A stretch of 64,000 nt of DNA from Paenibacillus agri. GTDB taxonomy: Bacteria; Bacillota; Bacilli; Paenibacillales; Paenibacillaceae. Below the pieces are notes generated by a model, which made no database searches, was not told where the DNA came from, and was given only the letters and a program-made list of their open reading frames with translations. The stretch lies in the NCBI RefSeq assembly GCF_013359945.1, contig NZ_JABWCS010000221.1, positions 372,001-436,000 on the forward strand, given 5' to 3'. The translations under genes and the position numbers were made by a program. This document shows, one piece after another, positions 49,294 to 58,001 of the stretch; within the stretch, counting starts at the first letter, position 1, and every line of letters begins with the position of its first letter.

Positions 49294-50526
49294 ATGGATA
49301 ACTTTGAGCACATGCTAAACAAATATGCAGAGCTAGTAGTAAAGGTTGGGGTAAATGTACAGCCCGGACAGGTGCTGATGGTGCATGCTCCAATGGAAAC
49401 GGTAGAGCTGACCCGCCTGATTGTAGGCAAGGCCTATGAAGCAGGAGCGAAATATGTAATTGTGGATTGGGAAGATGAGGCAACAACACGTATTCGTTAC
49501 GAGAAAGCGTCAGAGGATTCCTTCGATTATTATCCGCAGTGGCAGGCCGATATGATGGAGAAGTTTGCTGAAGAGAACGGCGCCATTTTACATATTAAAG
49601 TGCCTGATCCGGAATTGTTCAATGGAATTGATTCTTCCAAGGTATCAAGAGCTGTTAAAGCGGCTGCTGTTGCACGTAAGAACTATTCTAAATATACACG
49701 TAACAGTAAGATTAGCTGGTCACTTGTTAAAGCTCCAACCCGTGCTTGGGCGAATAAAGTATTTGCAGATCTCCCTGAAGAAGAGCGGATTAATGCAATG
49801 TGGGAAGCCGTATTCCAGATGAACCGCGTGGGCAGCGATGATCCTGTAGCAGCCTGGAAAGAGCATATTGCTGGGTTGAAAGAAAGTCAGGATAGAATGA
49901 ACGCTAAACGTTATAAAAGCCTGCACTACCGCGCTCCGGGAACGGATCTGCGTGTAGAGCTTCCAGAAGGGCATCTATGGCGTGGAGGTGGCGGTGAGAA
50001 CGATAATGGCGTATATTTTGTTGCGAATATGCCAACCGAAGAGATTTATTCCATGCCGCATCGTACAGGTGTAAATGGTACGGTTGCTAGTACACTTCCT
50101 TTGAATCTGAATGGGCGTTTGGTTGAAGGACTTTCGTTCACCTTTAAGGATGGTAAGGTCGTGGCCTATGAAGCTCAATCAGGTCGTGAGCATTTGACGT
50201 CATTGCTTGAGACAGATGAAGGTGCGTCTTATCTCGGAGAAGTGGCACTGGTGCAGCATGATTCTCCAATTTCCCGATTGAACCGAATCTTCTATAATAC
50301 AGGCATTGATGAGAATGCCTCATGTCATTTTGCGCTCGGAAGCGCCTATCCGGTGAATATCGAAGGGGGCACGAAGCTTAGCAACGAAGAGCTGCTGGCC
50401 AGAGGCGCGAACGTCAGCTTGACGCATGTCGATTTCATGATCGGCTCCGCAGAGCTGGATATTGATGGTGAACTAGCGGATGGAACAGTTGAACCTGTAT
50501 TCCGTAAAGGGAATTGGGTACTGTAA
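49294..50526 (+). CDS. M29 family aminopeptidase
   Basis: Removes N-terminal amino acids from peptides using paired divalent metals. 410 residues, the usual length of AmpS/AmpII/PepS. Metal ligands: Glu in RVELPEGHLWRGGG region and EEIYSMPHR, Glu in YLGEVALV, His in ASCHFALGSAYP and His/Asp in LTHVDFMIGS. The ATG follows GACGGAGGC at a normal distance. Own terminator follows. Confidence 0.94.
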   Translation: MDNFEHMLNKYAELVVKVGVNVQPGQVLMVHAPMETVELTRLIVGKAYEAGAKYVIVDWEDEATTRIRYEKASEDSFDYYPQWQADMMEKFAEENGAILHIKVPDPELFNGIDSSKVSRAVKAAAVARKNYSKYTRNSKISWSLVKAPTRAWANKVFADLPEEERINAMWEAVFQMNRVGSDDPVAAWKEHIAGLKESQDRMNAKRYKSLHYRAPGTDLRVELPEGHLWRGGGGENDNGVYFVANMPTEEIYSMPHRTGVNGTVASTLPLNLNGRLVEGLSFTFKDGKVVAYEAQSGREHLTSLLETDEGASYLGEVALVQHDSPISRLNRIFYNTGIDENASCHFALGSAYPVNIEGGTKLSNEELLARGANVSLTHVDFMIGSAELDIDGELADGTVEPVFRKGNWVL

Positions 50527-50556
50527 GTTGGTTTGAAAATAAACGTTAAAAAAGAT

Positions 50557-50599
50557 ATGGCCGTAAGCCTCACCAGTAAAGTGGGTTTACGGCCTTTTT
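50557..50599 (+). terminator. intrinsic terminator of the aminopeptidase gene
   Basis: GGCCGTAAGCC (50559-50569) and GGTTTACGGCC (50584-50594), then TTTTT. Confidence 0.88.
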
Positions 50600-50675
50600 G
50601 CTGTTGAGCAGGGCATGCATACCATCCAGCTGCCATTCCAGGGCAATAGTTTGGGATTAAAGTGTGGCGCCATGT

Positions 50676-51743
50676 CTATGGTTTAACGGTGACGGTCATT
50701 CCTTTTATCGGATCTAGATTATTTTTCCATTGAATATTGATGGCTTGGGATTTGAAAAGATCTGCGCCGTCCGATACCTGGAAGTGCAGATGAGGTTCAC
50801 TGGAATTGCCTGAGTTGCCGAGCAATCCGATGACATCACCTGTTTTGACCTTGTCGCCGGGCTTTACGGTAGCTGAGCCCTTTTTGAGATGGGCCAAATA
50901 ACTGTATTCACCGCCGTGATCAATGACTACCACATTGCCTTCAGGATGCTTTTCATTCATCACTCCGACAGGTACATTGTCGGCAATATCATTCACTACG
51001 GAGACTACAGTTCCGTCGGCTGGAGCGAGTATATTTTGTCCAAAAGCGTAGTAGCTTTCATTCTTCAGCGGATCGCCTTTGAAGGAGTATTGGTCAACTA
51101 CCCGGATAATGTCATAGGCGTAACGCTGAGCGGCAAAGGAGTAGTGTGCATTCTCCATTTCATTGTTCCCGCCCCAGAAGATATACCAGTCTCCGCGCAG
51201 GGGCAGCTCATAGGCGATCTTGGTTTTGATCTTGTCGGTATCCGGATGAGTCTCCAGGTGGGTGATGGCCATCTGAAAGATGGTTCCGCTTGGATCGAAA
51301 AGGGCCGTAATTCCTTTGTCTCCGGCATCGCTTTTCCAGAAGCGCTGATCTCCGCCATTTAGAAGGCTCACGTAGCCGGGAGTGAAGGACTTAACGCCTG
51401 CTATGAAGGAGGCGGACATCTCGCTGAATTCTTTTTCCGTAATATCTTCTTTAAAAGGGTCGCTGAAACGCTGGTAGATACCGCTGAAATTACCATTCAA
51501 CATTTCCTGTGCCAGTGCCTCGGGTTGAACCTTGGATGTGGCTGTACTTCCTGGCTGCTGTTCTGCAGAAGAGTTCGTACTCGCCGTTGCCTGTTGCTGA
51601 CCCGTTGAACCTGTCTTCTCCTTATTCTCCACTGCCTTTCCTCCTCCACAAGCGGTGAGCAGAACGGCTAACGCTGCTGTTCCCGCGATCATTTTGGTAT
51701 ACCCTATCGTTCGCTTGCCATATCTCTTGTGCTTTTTGTTCAT
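50676..51743 (-). CDS. M23-like lipoprotein (DUF3887 plus peptidase M23 domain)
   Basis: 355 residues. Lipoprotein signal with lipobox LLTAC near residue 32, a Ser/Thr/Gln linker, a DUF3887-type domain (LAQEMLNGNFSGIYQRFSDP), then the M23 domain: GNVVVIDHGGEYSYLAHLKK, PHLHFQVSDG. The HLH zinc motif is present, but the first zinc site, normally H-x-x-x-D, reads QRYAYD, lacking the histidine. It may therefore be a regulatory or weakened enzyme. The ATG follows AAGGAGGAACAG. Confidence 0.87.
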   Translation of the reverse strand: MNKKHKRYGKRTIGYTKMIAGTAALAVLLTACGGGKAVENKEKTGSTGQQQATASTNSSAEQQPGSTATSKVQPEALAQEMLNGNFSGIYQRFSDPFKEDITEKEFSEMSASFIAGVKSFTPGYVSLLNGGDQRFWKSDAGDKGITALFDPSGTIFQMAITHLETHPDTDKIKTKIAYELPLRGDWYIFWGGNNEMENAHYSFAAQRYAYDIIRVVDQYSFKGDPLKNESYYAFGQNILAPADGTVVSVVNDIADNVPVGVMNEKHPEGNVVVIDHGGEYSYLAHLKKGSATVKPGDKVKTGDVIGLLGNSGNSSEPHLHFQVSDGADLFKSQAINIQWKNNLDPIKGMTVTVKP

Positions 51744-51864
51744 TTCTGTTCCTCCTTGGCTTGTTGCTTGCCATCTGTTCTTCTCACATCTTTATTGTAA
51801 CAACGTAACTTTTCGGCTTATGTAACGGGGGCTTAACGGAAGCTTAATTTTTAACAGATTATGC

Positions 51865-52083
51865 CTATATAAGACGAATAAAAGAAAATAACAAATAGCG
51901 AGAAGGAATGAAGGGGAAGGTTTGGAACTGTAGGAGCGGAAGCGCCCGCCTTTGTCACCGGATTTCAACCGCTAGAAGCGGTTTATAAAGAAGAAATCTG
52001 GGGACAACAGCGGCCGAAAGTCCAAACATTCACCGTAGTGACGATCGAGCCTTACGTTCGAATCTTAAATTTGTCTTATATAG
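51865..52083 (+). repeat. MITE-like dispersed repeat, copy 3
   Basis: 219 bp between CTATATAAGACGAAT and ATTTGTCTTATATAG. Core GGTTTGGAACTGTAGGAGCG, arms GTCACCGGATTTC/GAAATCTGGGGAC (here both arms changed together to keep pairing at one position), AGTCCAAACATTC and GTAGTGACGA. It ends 97 bases before the response regulator start at 52180 and fills most of that gap. Confidence 0.88.
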
Positions 52084-52179
52084 AAGAATTAAGATTCTGT
52101 TAAGGTACGAGTCAACACTTCTATAGAATAAATTCATGTTAAGATGAGGGAAGACATGAAGTGTGGGGGAGGACCCGGG

Positions 52180-52932
52180 ATGAAAGATGCTTCCATTCTG
52201 CTCGTGGATGACGAGGATTCCATTATAGAGCTGATGAAGACCGTACTACGTAAGGAAGGATATACCCATATTGATTCTGCCGGAAGCGGAGAGGAGGCCA
52301 TTGAAGCCTGTTCCGTGACTACCTATGATTTGATCGTGCTGGATGTGATGCTGCCGGGACGAAGCGGGATTGAGATCTGTCCTTTTCTTAGGCAAAAAAC
52401 GAATGCACCGATTTTATTCCTATCAGCCCGCGTATCCGACTTTGACAAGCTGACCGGCTTCGCGGTTGGCGGAGATGATTACATAACGAAACCTTTCAAT
52501 CCGTTGGAACTGGTCGCACGGATCAGATCGCAATTGCGTCGTTATCTGGAGAAAGAAGCCACTACTGGTACATCCATAGAGCCGGGCAAGGGCAGCAACA
52601 GTCAGTCGGGTAACGTTTATGATTTCGGAAGATTTCAGGTCGATGAAGTCGCCGGAGAGCTAAGGGTAGAGGGGCTAACGGTTGCCTGTCCCTCATTAGT
52701 GTTTCAACTATTGCTGTTTATGTGCAAGCATCCCAACCGGCTATTCACCAAAACGGAGCTGTACGAAAGTGTATGGGGCGAAGAAGCCTTTTGCGACGAC
52801 AATACGGTTATGGTTCATATCCACCGAATCAGAGAGCGTATTGAACGGGAGCCGTCTAACCCAGTCTTTCTAGTGAATGTGAGAGGAATGGGATATAAGC
52901 TCGTCCAGGAGAACCAGAGGAGACCCTTGTAG
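52180..52932 (+). CDS. OmpR family response regulator
   Basis: 250 residues. Receiver: ILLVDDEDSIIELMK, phosphorylated Asp in LIVLDVMLPGRSG, Lys in YITKPFNPLELVA; OmpR-type DNA-binding domain ending in VRGMGYKLVQE. The ATG at 52180 is 7 bases after GGGGGAGG; two earlier in-frame ATGs (52144, 52156) lie before that site. Paired with the kinase 2 bases downstream. A MITE-like repeat precedes it. Confidence 0.93.
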   Translation: MKDASILLVDDEDSIIELMKTVLRKEGYTHIDSAGSGEEAIEACSVTTYDLIVLDVMLPGRSGIEICPFLRQKTNAPILFLSARVSDFDKLTGFAVGGDDYITKPFNPLELVARIRSQLRRYLEKEATTGTSIEPGKGSNSQSGNVYDFGRFQVDEVAGELRVEGLTVACPSLVFQLLLFMCKHPNRLFTKTELYESVWGEEAFCDDNTVMVHIHRIRERIEREPSNPVFLVNVRGMGYKLVQENQRRPL

Positions 52933-52934
52933 AC

Positions 52935-54683
52935 ATGAACATCAAGCGACAATTAACACTGAGATTCGTCCTGCATTCCGTCACTGCTGGCTTGGTTGTG
53001 CTCTTGATTGCCGCGTGTACCATTTGGTGGGTGATGGAGCGCATGAATGATGTTAGATTGCAGAACAATTTTTATTCTGTAGGGCTGGAGCGGCTCGTGG
53101 AGTCTTCCCAGTTTGGGGAGGATGGCGTTATCTTCGATCCCGAGCTGCTGGAGCAGGTAAGGAAGAATAACGGCTGGCTGCAAAGCCTCAACGAAGAGGG
53201 AGAGGTGGAGAAATCCTATAATACGCCAAGCGATGTACCCAAACAATATGCACCGGGAGAGCTGATTGCTTACTGGCAAGGACAAAAGGAGTTTCCTTAT
53301 GGCCTGTATCTGTGGATTCAGGAGAAAAACGGCGTTCTCTACACATTGCTGTATGGCGTTCCCAAAAACTTGGAGCCTTTGCTGAAAACGCTCATGAAAA
53401 GCAGTCCATCATATTCAGAGGGCAGATTACAGCTCCCGGAAGGCTTAGCCGATCGTATGTATGCCAAAAAAGGATATGTGCAGCTAATTGATAGTTCAGG
53501 CGCAGAACTAGCCTCCTTCAACCGTCCCTCATCGGTCCCGGACCATTATAATGTTCAAGAACTAGCGCTGCGCTCAGAGTATGGTGACAGATACGGTTAT
53601 GACATCTCATCTGCTTATGATGAAGATACTAGCTTGACCTGGGTGATTGGATTACCCCTTAACGCCAACATTTATTCGGCACAAGAGTTTTTTATTTCGG
53701 CAGAGACTCGCATCATTTGGACAGGCGCAGCAATTATGCTTATCGCAACCCTGATCATCTTTGCTCTACTTTCCCTTCTGAACGCTCACCGATTTGGCGG
53801 CCCTATGCTGCATATGCTGGCCTGGCTGGATTCGCTCGGCAAATCGTCCTTTAAAGAACCGGCTGACCGGAAAGGGCAGCCGCGCAGCCGGATGAAGTCA
53901 GGAAAATGGAGACGACGTTATCGCGTGTTCGGAGATGTCATGTTATCTATCGATAAATTGTCGGACAGCCTGCAGCGCGAGCAGGAGACCCGCCGCCAGA
54001 CGGAAATCTTGCGTGAGGAATGGATCAGCGGGATTACCCATGATTTGAAGACGCCACTGTCCTCTATCAAGGGTTACGCCCATTTGCTGGCGGAAGCGGA
54101 ATATGAATGGTCACCACTTGAAGTACGCAAGTTCTCCGCGATAATGCTGGAGAAATCTGCGCATATAGATACATTGATCAGTGATCTGGCGATCTCCTAC
54201 CGTATCCGAAATGGTATCACGCCGCCGCTGACTGAAGAGATCGAGCTGAACGGCTGGTTGGCCAATGCGCTGGATCAAGCCGCAGCGAATCCCGCATACG
54301 GCGAGGGAAGGATCATCTATCAAGCTGCACCCAAAGAGATTAGGGTACATCTATATACGCCTTGGCTGGAGCGGATTGTCAATAATCTGACAGCCAATGC
54401 TTTGCTCCACAATTCTCCCGACACGAAGCTTACAGTTACCCTTACCGGTGATATGGGAAAGGGAATGATGATACATTTTAGCGACAATGGGCAGGGGATG
54501 GATCAGCGAACGGTCAGCAATCTGTTCGAGCGTTACTACCGTGGAGGCAATACCAGTGCTTCAACCGATGGATCTGGGCTGGGATTAGCCGTCTCCAAAG
54601 GACTCACTGAGGCGATGGGCGGCCGGATTGTTGTGAAGTCGGGTCTTGGTAAAGGGACGTCGATTTGGTTAATTTGGAGTTGA
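52935..54683 (+). CDS. sensor histidine kinase with duplicated sensor region
   Basis: 582 residues. Membrane helices at about 10-33 and 257-280; the extracellular part contains two similar stretches, EVEKSYNTPSDVPKQYAPGE and ELASFNRPSSVPDHYNVQEL, a duplicated sensor element. H-box GITHDLKTPLSSIKGY, N-box IVNNLTANALLHN, G-boxes DNGQGMD and GSGLGLAVSKGL. Works with the response regulator upstream; the group resembles kinases sensing cell-envelope stress, but the signal is unknown. Confidence 0.93.
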   Translation: MNIKRQLTLRFVLHSVTAGLVVLLIAACTIWWVMERMNDVRLQNNFYSVGLERLVESSQFGEDGVIFDPELLEQVRKNNGWLQSLNEEGEVEKSYNTPSDVPKQYAPGELIAYWQGQKEFPYGLYLWIQEKNGVLYTLLYGVPKNLEPLLKTLMKSSPSYSEGRLQLPEGLADRMYAKKGYVQLIDSSGAELASFNRPSSVPDHYNVQELALRSEYGDRYGYDISSAYDEDTSLTWVIGLPLNANIYSAQEFFISAETRIIWTGAAIMLIATLIIFALLSLLNAHRFGGPMLHMLAWLDSLGKSSFKEPADRKGQPRSRMKSGKWRRRYRVFGDVMLSIDKLSDSLQREQETRRQTEILREEWISGITHDLKTPLSSIKGYAHLLAEAEYEWSPLEVRKFSAIMLEKSAHIDTLISDLAISYRIRNGITPPLTEEIELNGWLANALDQAAANPAYGEGRIIYQAAPKEIRVHLYTPWLERIVNNLTANALLHNSPDTKLTVTLTGDMGKGMMIHFSDNGQGMDQRTVSNLFERYYRGGNTSASTDGSGLGLAVSKGLTEAMGGRIVVKSGLGKGTSIWLIWS

Positions 54684-54766
54684 AGGTGAGAACCATTATC
54701 ACTTATAATGAAGCAGGCATGAACGGAAATTTACTATTAGGGGCAATTATAGGGGATTTTGAATAA

Positions 54767-54987
54767 CTATATAAGCCGAACAAAAGAAAGTAACAAAAAG
54801 CGAGAAGGAACGCAGGGGGAAGTTTGGAACTGTAGGAGCGGTAGCGACCGCCTTTGTCTCCAGATTTCAACCGCAAACAGCGGTACTTATGGAAAGAAAT
54901 CTGGAGACAACAGCGGCCGGAAGTCCAAACATTCCACCGTAGTGACGACTGAGCCTTACGTTCGGTTCTTGAGTTCGTCTTATATAG
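54767..54987 (+). repeat. MITE-like dispersed repeat, copy 4
   Basis: 221 bp, the cleanest copy: CTATATAAGCCGAAC at the left and GTTCGTCTTATATAG at the right; GTTTGGA/TCCAAAC outer stem, GCGGTAGCGACCGC small hairpin, TTTGTCTCCAGATTT/AAATCTGGAGACAAC main stem, ACCGC/GCGGT apical stem. It ends 58 bases before the AraC-type gene. Confidence 0.9.
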
Positions 54988-55045
54988 GTCGAATAGAGAC
55001 TCTTCATTAAAGAGCGAAAAGGGCTGGAATGGAGATGATTGCGTA

Positions 55046-57007
55046 TTGAATCTGGATGAGCATATTACGCTATGGAACCAAGCTGCTGTGAAAATATTGG
55101 ACATCAGGCATAATGTGATGAATCCTAGCGAGCTGTTGGAAGCCTATTTGCTACCTGCAAGCGCGTTTCTTTATAGCATCCGCGGCTCAGCCAGCCTAAA
55201 GCTGGATGGTATGGTGCATGAAGTGAGGCAATTTCATGTGCTGCACGGGGGGAAGGGGATGCGCCTGGATATAGTAGTGAAGGAGGAGTTTGAATATTAC
55301 TTATTGTTCTACAGGGCAGTAAATGCTCTTCCAAGGGGGAAAAAGCTTGCACTGCTTATGGAGCTGAACAAGCCGTTCTCGCTTCAATATGGCTTCAAAC
55401 CGCAGGAACCATTGTCACTGCTTCGCTACCTCACAGGGATGGAGAAGGTATGGGTGCATGCGAGAGAGCTGGAGCGCTTTAAGGTCAAGGGACTCTTTTA
55501 CCAATTCGTCCACGAGCTACTGTGGCAGTTGGATTCGCAGGGTGTAGAGACACACAAGCCGAATCTCGTCTCCCAGGCGATTCGTTATATCCAACAGCAT
55601 TATCAGGAAAGCATATCACTGGATTCCATCGCAGAACAGCTGAACTACAGTCCCCGCCATCTATCGATGACTTTCAAGGCGCAGACTGGGGCAAGCCCGA
55701 TTGACTATTTAATTCAAGTCAGGTTGAGCCATGCTAAGGAACTATTGCTCACAACTGACGCAACCTTACGGGATATTGCGGCAGAAGTAGGATATTCGGA
55801 TGTGTATTATTTTAGTCGAGTATTCAAAAAGCACACCAGTCTATCACCAGTTCGTTTCCGGACGCTAGGAAGGCAGCGCGGCTTAGCAGAAGATCGTCCA
55901 TTTATTTTATCGGGATTATCTATTGGAACCGGTAGGCGGCCACGTTATATTGTTAATGATGATGATAATCATTATCGATTAAAACGTGGAGGGTCTATAC
56001 AAATGAAAAGAAATTCCAAATCAAGCATGGCCTTGGTCTTGTTGTTCACTTTGACGCTGTTGCTGAGCGCGTGCTCGACAGGTGCAGGGAATACAGTGGT
56101 TGGAGGAGCTGGTTCACCATCAGGAAATACAGGATCGACCACGTCCTCTAATGCGACTGACAACAGTGGTACAGTGGCCAAGACGAGAACGGTATCAACG
56201 ATCAATGGAGAGATTGAAATTCCGGCTGAGTCCAAGCGTATTATAGTTGATTTGTATTTGGGAAGCATGATTGCTCTCGGAATAACGCCGGTCGGGACGC
56301 CGGAACTGAATTTGAAAAATCCCTATTACAAAGAATTTCTTCAAGGTGTAGAGAATATTGGGGAATATGAAGCTATCTCGCTAGAGAAAGTACTGGCATT
56401 GGATCCGGATCTGATCATTACTGGCAATGATCAACTGTACGAGTCATTTAGCAAGATTGCCCCTACAGTCGTTGTTCCATTCGGAGAGTTAAAGAATGCG
56501 CATGAAGAAATCACTTATTTTGGTAAGGCGCTTGGTAAAGAGGCTGAGGCTAATAAGTGGCTTGAGGAGTATGATCGGCGCATTTCAAGTGCCAAAGAAC
56601 GTGTAGCTAAGGCGATTCCTGCCACCAGTGAATTTTCAATTATGCAATACAATAAAAAAGGCACATTGGCTTTTGGAGACAATTTTGGCCGCGGAGGACA
56701 AGCTGTCTACACTGCGCTTGGACTGAAGCCTCCTGCAGCTAAGAAAGATCTGCTCATGAAGGAGCAGCTGGTGGAAATATCAGAGGAGACGCTGCCTGAT
56801 TTTGCAGGAGATTATATTGTGATTACAACGAATGAGCGTACTATAGAAGATTTCAAGGCCGATCCTGTATGGGGCTCACTAGAAGCGGTAAAAAATGATC
56901 GAATATATGTCTGGAGTCAGGATAAATCTTGGTACTTTGATCCCATCGCAACGCTCTCTCAGACGGAGGAGCTAGCTGACTGGTTAGCGGGTAAAGATTC
57001 CAACTAA
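55046..57007 (+). CDS. AraC-type regulator fused in frame to a siderophore-binding lipoprotein
   Basis: 653 codons. Residues 1-170 form an AraC sensing domain, about 175-280 the AraC DNA-binding domain (ISLDSIAEQLNYSPRHLSMT, LRDIAAEVGYSDVYYFSRVF), then a short linker, then at Met320 a complete lipoprotein signal (ALVLLFTLTLLLSAC, lipid Cys343) and an Fe-siderophore/FecB-type binding domain (KRIIVDLYLGSMIALGITPVG, LDPDLIITGNDQ). Unlike B. subtilis Btr, where the binding domain is cytoplasmic, this one carries its own export signal. A Fur box and ribosome site precede Met320, so two genes probably merged. TTG start at 55046 after TGGAGATGATTG. Confidence 0.88.
   Translation: MNLDEHITLWNQAAVKILDIRHNVMNPSELLEAYLLPASAFLYSIRGSASLKLDGMVHEVRQFHVLHGGKGMRLDIVVKEEFEYYLLFYRAVNALPRGKKLALLMELNKPFSLQYGFKPQEPLSLLRYLTGMEKVWVHARELERFKVKGLFYQFVHELLWQLDSQGVETHKPNLVSQAIRYIQQHYQESISLDSIAEQLNYSPRHLSMTFKAQTGASPIDYLIQVRLSHAKELLLTTDATLRDIAAEVGYSDVYYFSRVFKKHTSLSPVRFRTLGRQRGLAEDRPFILSGLSIGTGRRPRYIVNDDDNHYRLKRGGSIQMKRNSKSSMALVLLFTLTLLLSACSTGAGNTVVGGAGSPSGNTGSTTSSNATDNSGTVAKTRTVSTINGEIEIPAESKRIIVDLYLGSMIALGITPVGTPELNLKNPYYKEFLQGVENIGEYEAISLEKVLALDPDLIITGNDQLYESFSKIAPTVVVPFGELKNAHEEITYFGKALGKEAEANKWLEEYDRRISSAKERVAKAIPATSEFSIMQYNKKGTLAFGDNFGRGGQAVYTALGLKPPAAKKDLLMKEQLVEISEETLPDFAGDYIVITTNERTIEDFKADPVWGSLEAVKNDRIYVWSQDKSWYFDPIATLSQTEELADWLAGKDSN
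55958..55976. promoter_or_regulatory. Fur box inside the fused gene
   Basis: GATGATGATAATCATTATC matches the 19-bp Fur consensus GATAATGATAATCATTATC at 18 positions. It lies 27 bases before ATG 56003, which follows TGGAGGGTC, so it probably controls a separate, iron-repressed start for the binding protein. Confidence 0.8.
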
Positions 57008-57079
57008 ATGAGGTTCTTAGCTGTAAATCCTCGATTAAATTGTCCGCCTGATATAACAACATCGGTTGGAGGGCTATTC

Positions 57080-57754
57080 ATGAAACTAAGCCACAAATTG
57101 AATCAGATTAGAGCTGCGAGCCAATCAACCACGATGCAAAGGGTTGTTTCAAAAGTTACTGCAATAATTATCGGAGCTATCTTGGGCCTAGCAGCAAAAC
57201 TTGTGGATACACCGAATATGAACCCCATCTTTGACAATATCGGTGGACGACTTGGGATCTGGGTGTTTGTGGCCACACTGTTGTCAGTGTTCAGTTCTTC
57301 GCCTAAATTAGCCTCTGTCAAAATATTATCTTTTTTTGGATCGGTGCTTGCCGTTTATTATGTGTACACAGTGCAGGTTCTACATTTTTTCCCGCAGAGA
57401 GCCATTCTTTTTTGGGGAATATGCGCAGTGGTATCTCCTGTTTGTGCCTATTTTATGTGGTATGCGCGTGGAACAGGAATGTTGTCCACTATTATTTCAG
57501 CTCTTCCAATCACAGCTTTGCTGACAGAAGGGTTCCAATTGCGTCACGCCTATTTACCCATTCACACTCATTACTACTTAATTCCATACCTTATGGGGAT
57601 TTATCAAATTATGATCCTTATTTTGCTATTTAACATTCCGAAAAAGAGAATGCAATTTATATACGTTCTACCGATAGCTCTAATACTGTCAATTATCATG
57701 ATTTATTTTAATGTCTTTGGACGGATTTTTGGTGGAATGAACGGTTTTTTGTAG
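57080..57754 (+). CDS. multi-pass membrane protein (DUF6518-like)
   Basis: 224 residues with about seven hydrophobic helices (VTAIIIGAILGLAAKLVD, WVFVATLLSVFSS, ILSFFGSVLAVYYVYTVQVL, LSTIISALPITALLTEG). No catalytic motif seen. ATG at 57080 follows TTGGAGGGCTATT; the longer frame from 57008 has no site. It follows the siderophore-binding gene by 72 bases and might be linked to it. The bases 57755-57895 contain no supported gene. Confidence 0.72.
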   Translation: MKLSHKLNQIRAASQSTTMQRVVSKVTAIIIGAILGLAAKLVDTPNMNPIFDNIGGRLGIWVFVATLLSVFSSSPKLASVKILSFFGSVLAVYYVYTVQVLHFFPQRAILFWGICAVVSPVCAYFMWYARGTGMLSTIISALPITALLTEGFQLRHAYLPIHTHYYLIPYLMGIYQIMILILLFNIPKKRMQFIYVLPIALILSIIMIYFNVFGRIFGGMNGFL

Positions 57755-57895
57755 GATTTGGTGCTAAGAGTAAGACATATCTGAGGGATGGCTTGCCTTC
57801 ATCGTCGATGAATGGCTGAGGGGAATACATACTCATGGTCATGCGCTGGTGCTCGCAGAAGTGGCAGCATATCCATCTAAGGATTGTTAACGGTG

Positions 57896-57936
57896 AAAAG
57901 GAGCACTTCAACGAGAGTTGAATGCTCCTTTTTCCT
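57896..57936 (+). terminator. intrinsic terminator
   Basis: AAAAGGAGCACTTCAAC and GTTGAATGCTCCTTTTT form a long stem with a GAGA loop and a T-run. Confidence 0.88.
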
Positions 57937-58001
57937 TTTCGACGAAAAATTTTAGCCGGAAGTATGACGCTGCCTGGCTGCTTTGACGCAGAATCTGTTA
58001 C

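Noticed and set aside
57708..57911. 67-codon minus-strand frame behind the membrane protein
   Set aside because: No ribosome site or recognisable family; it overlaps the membrane-protein 3' end and terminator.
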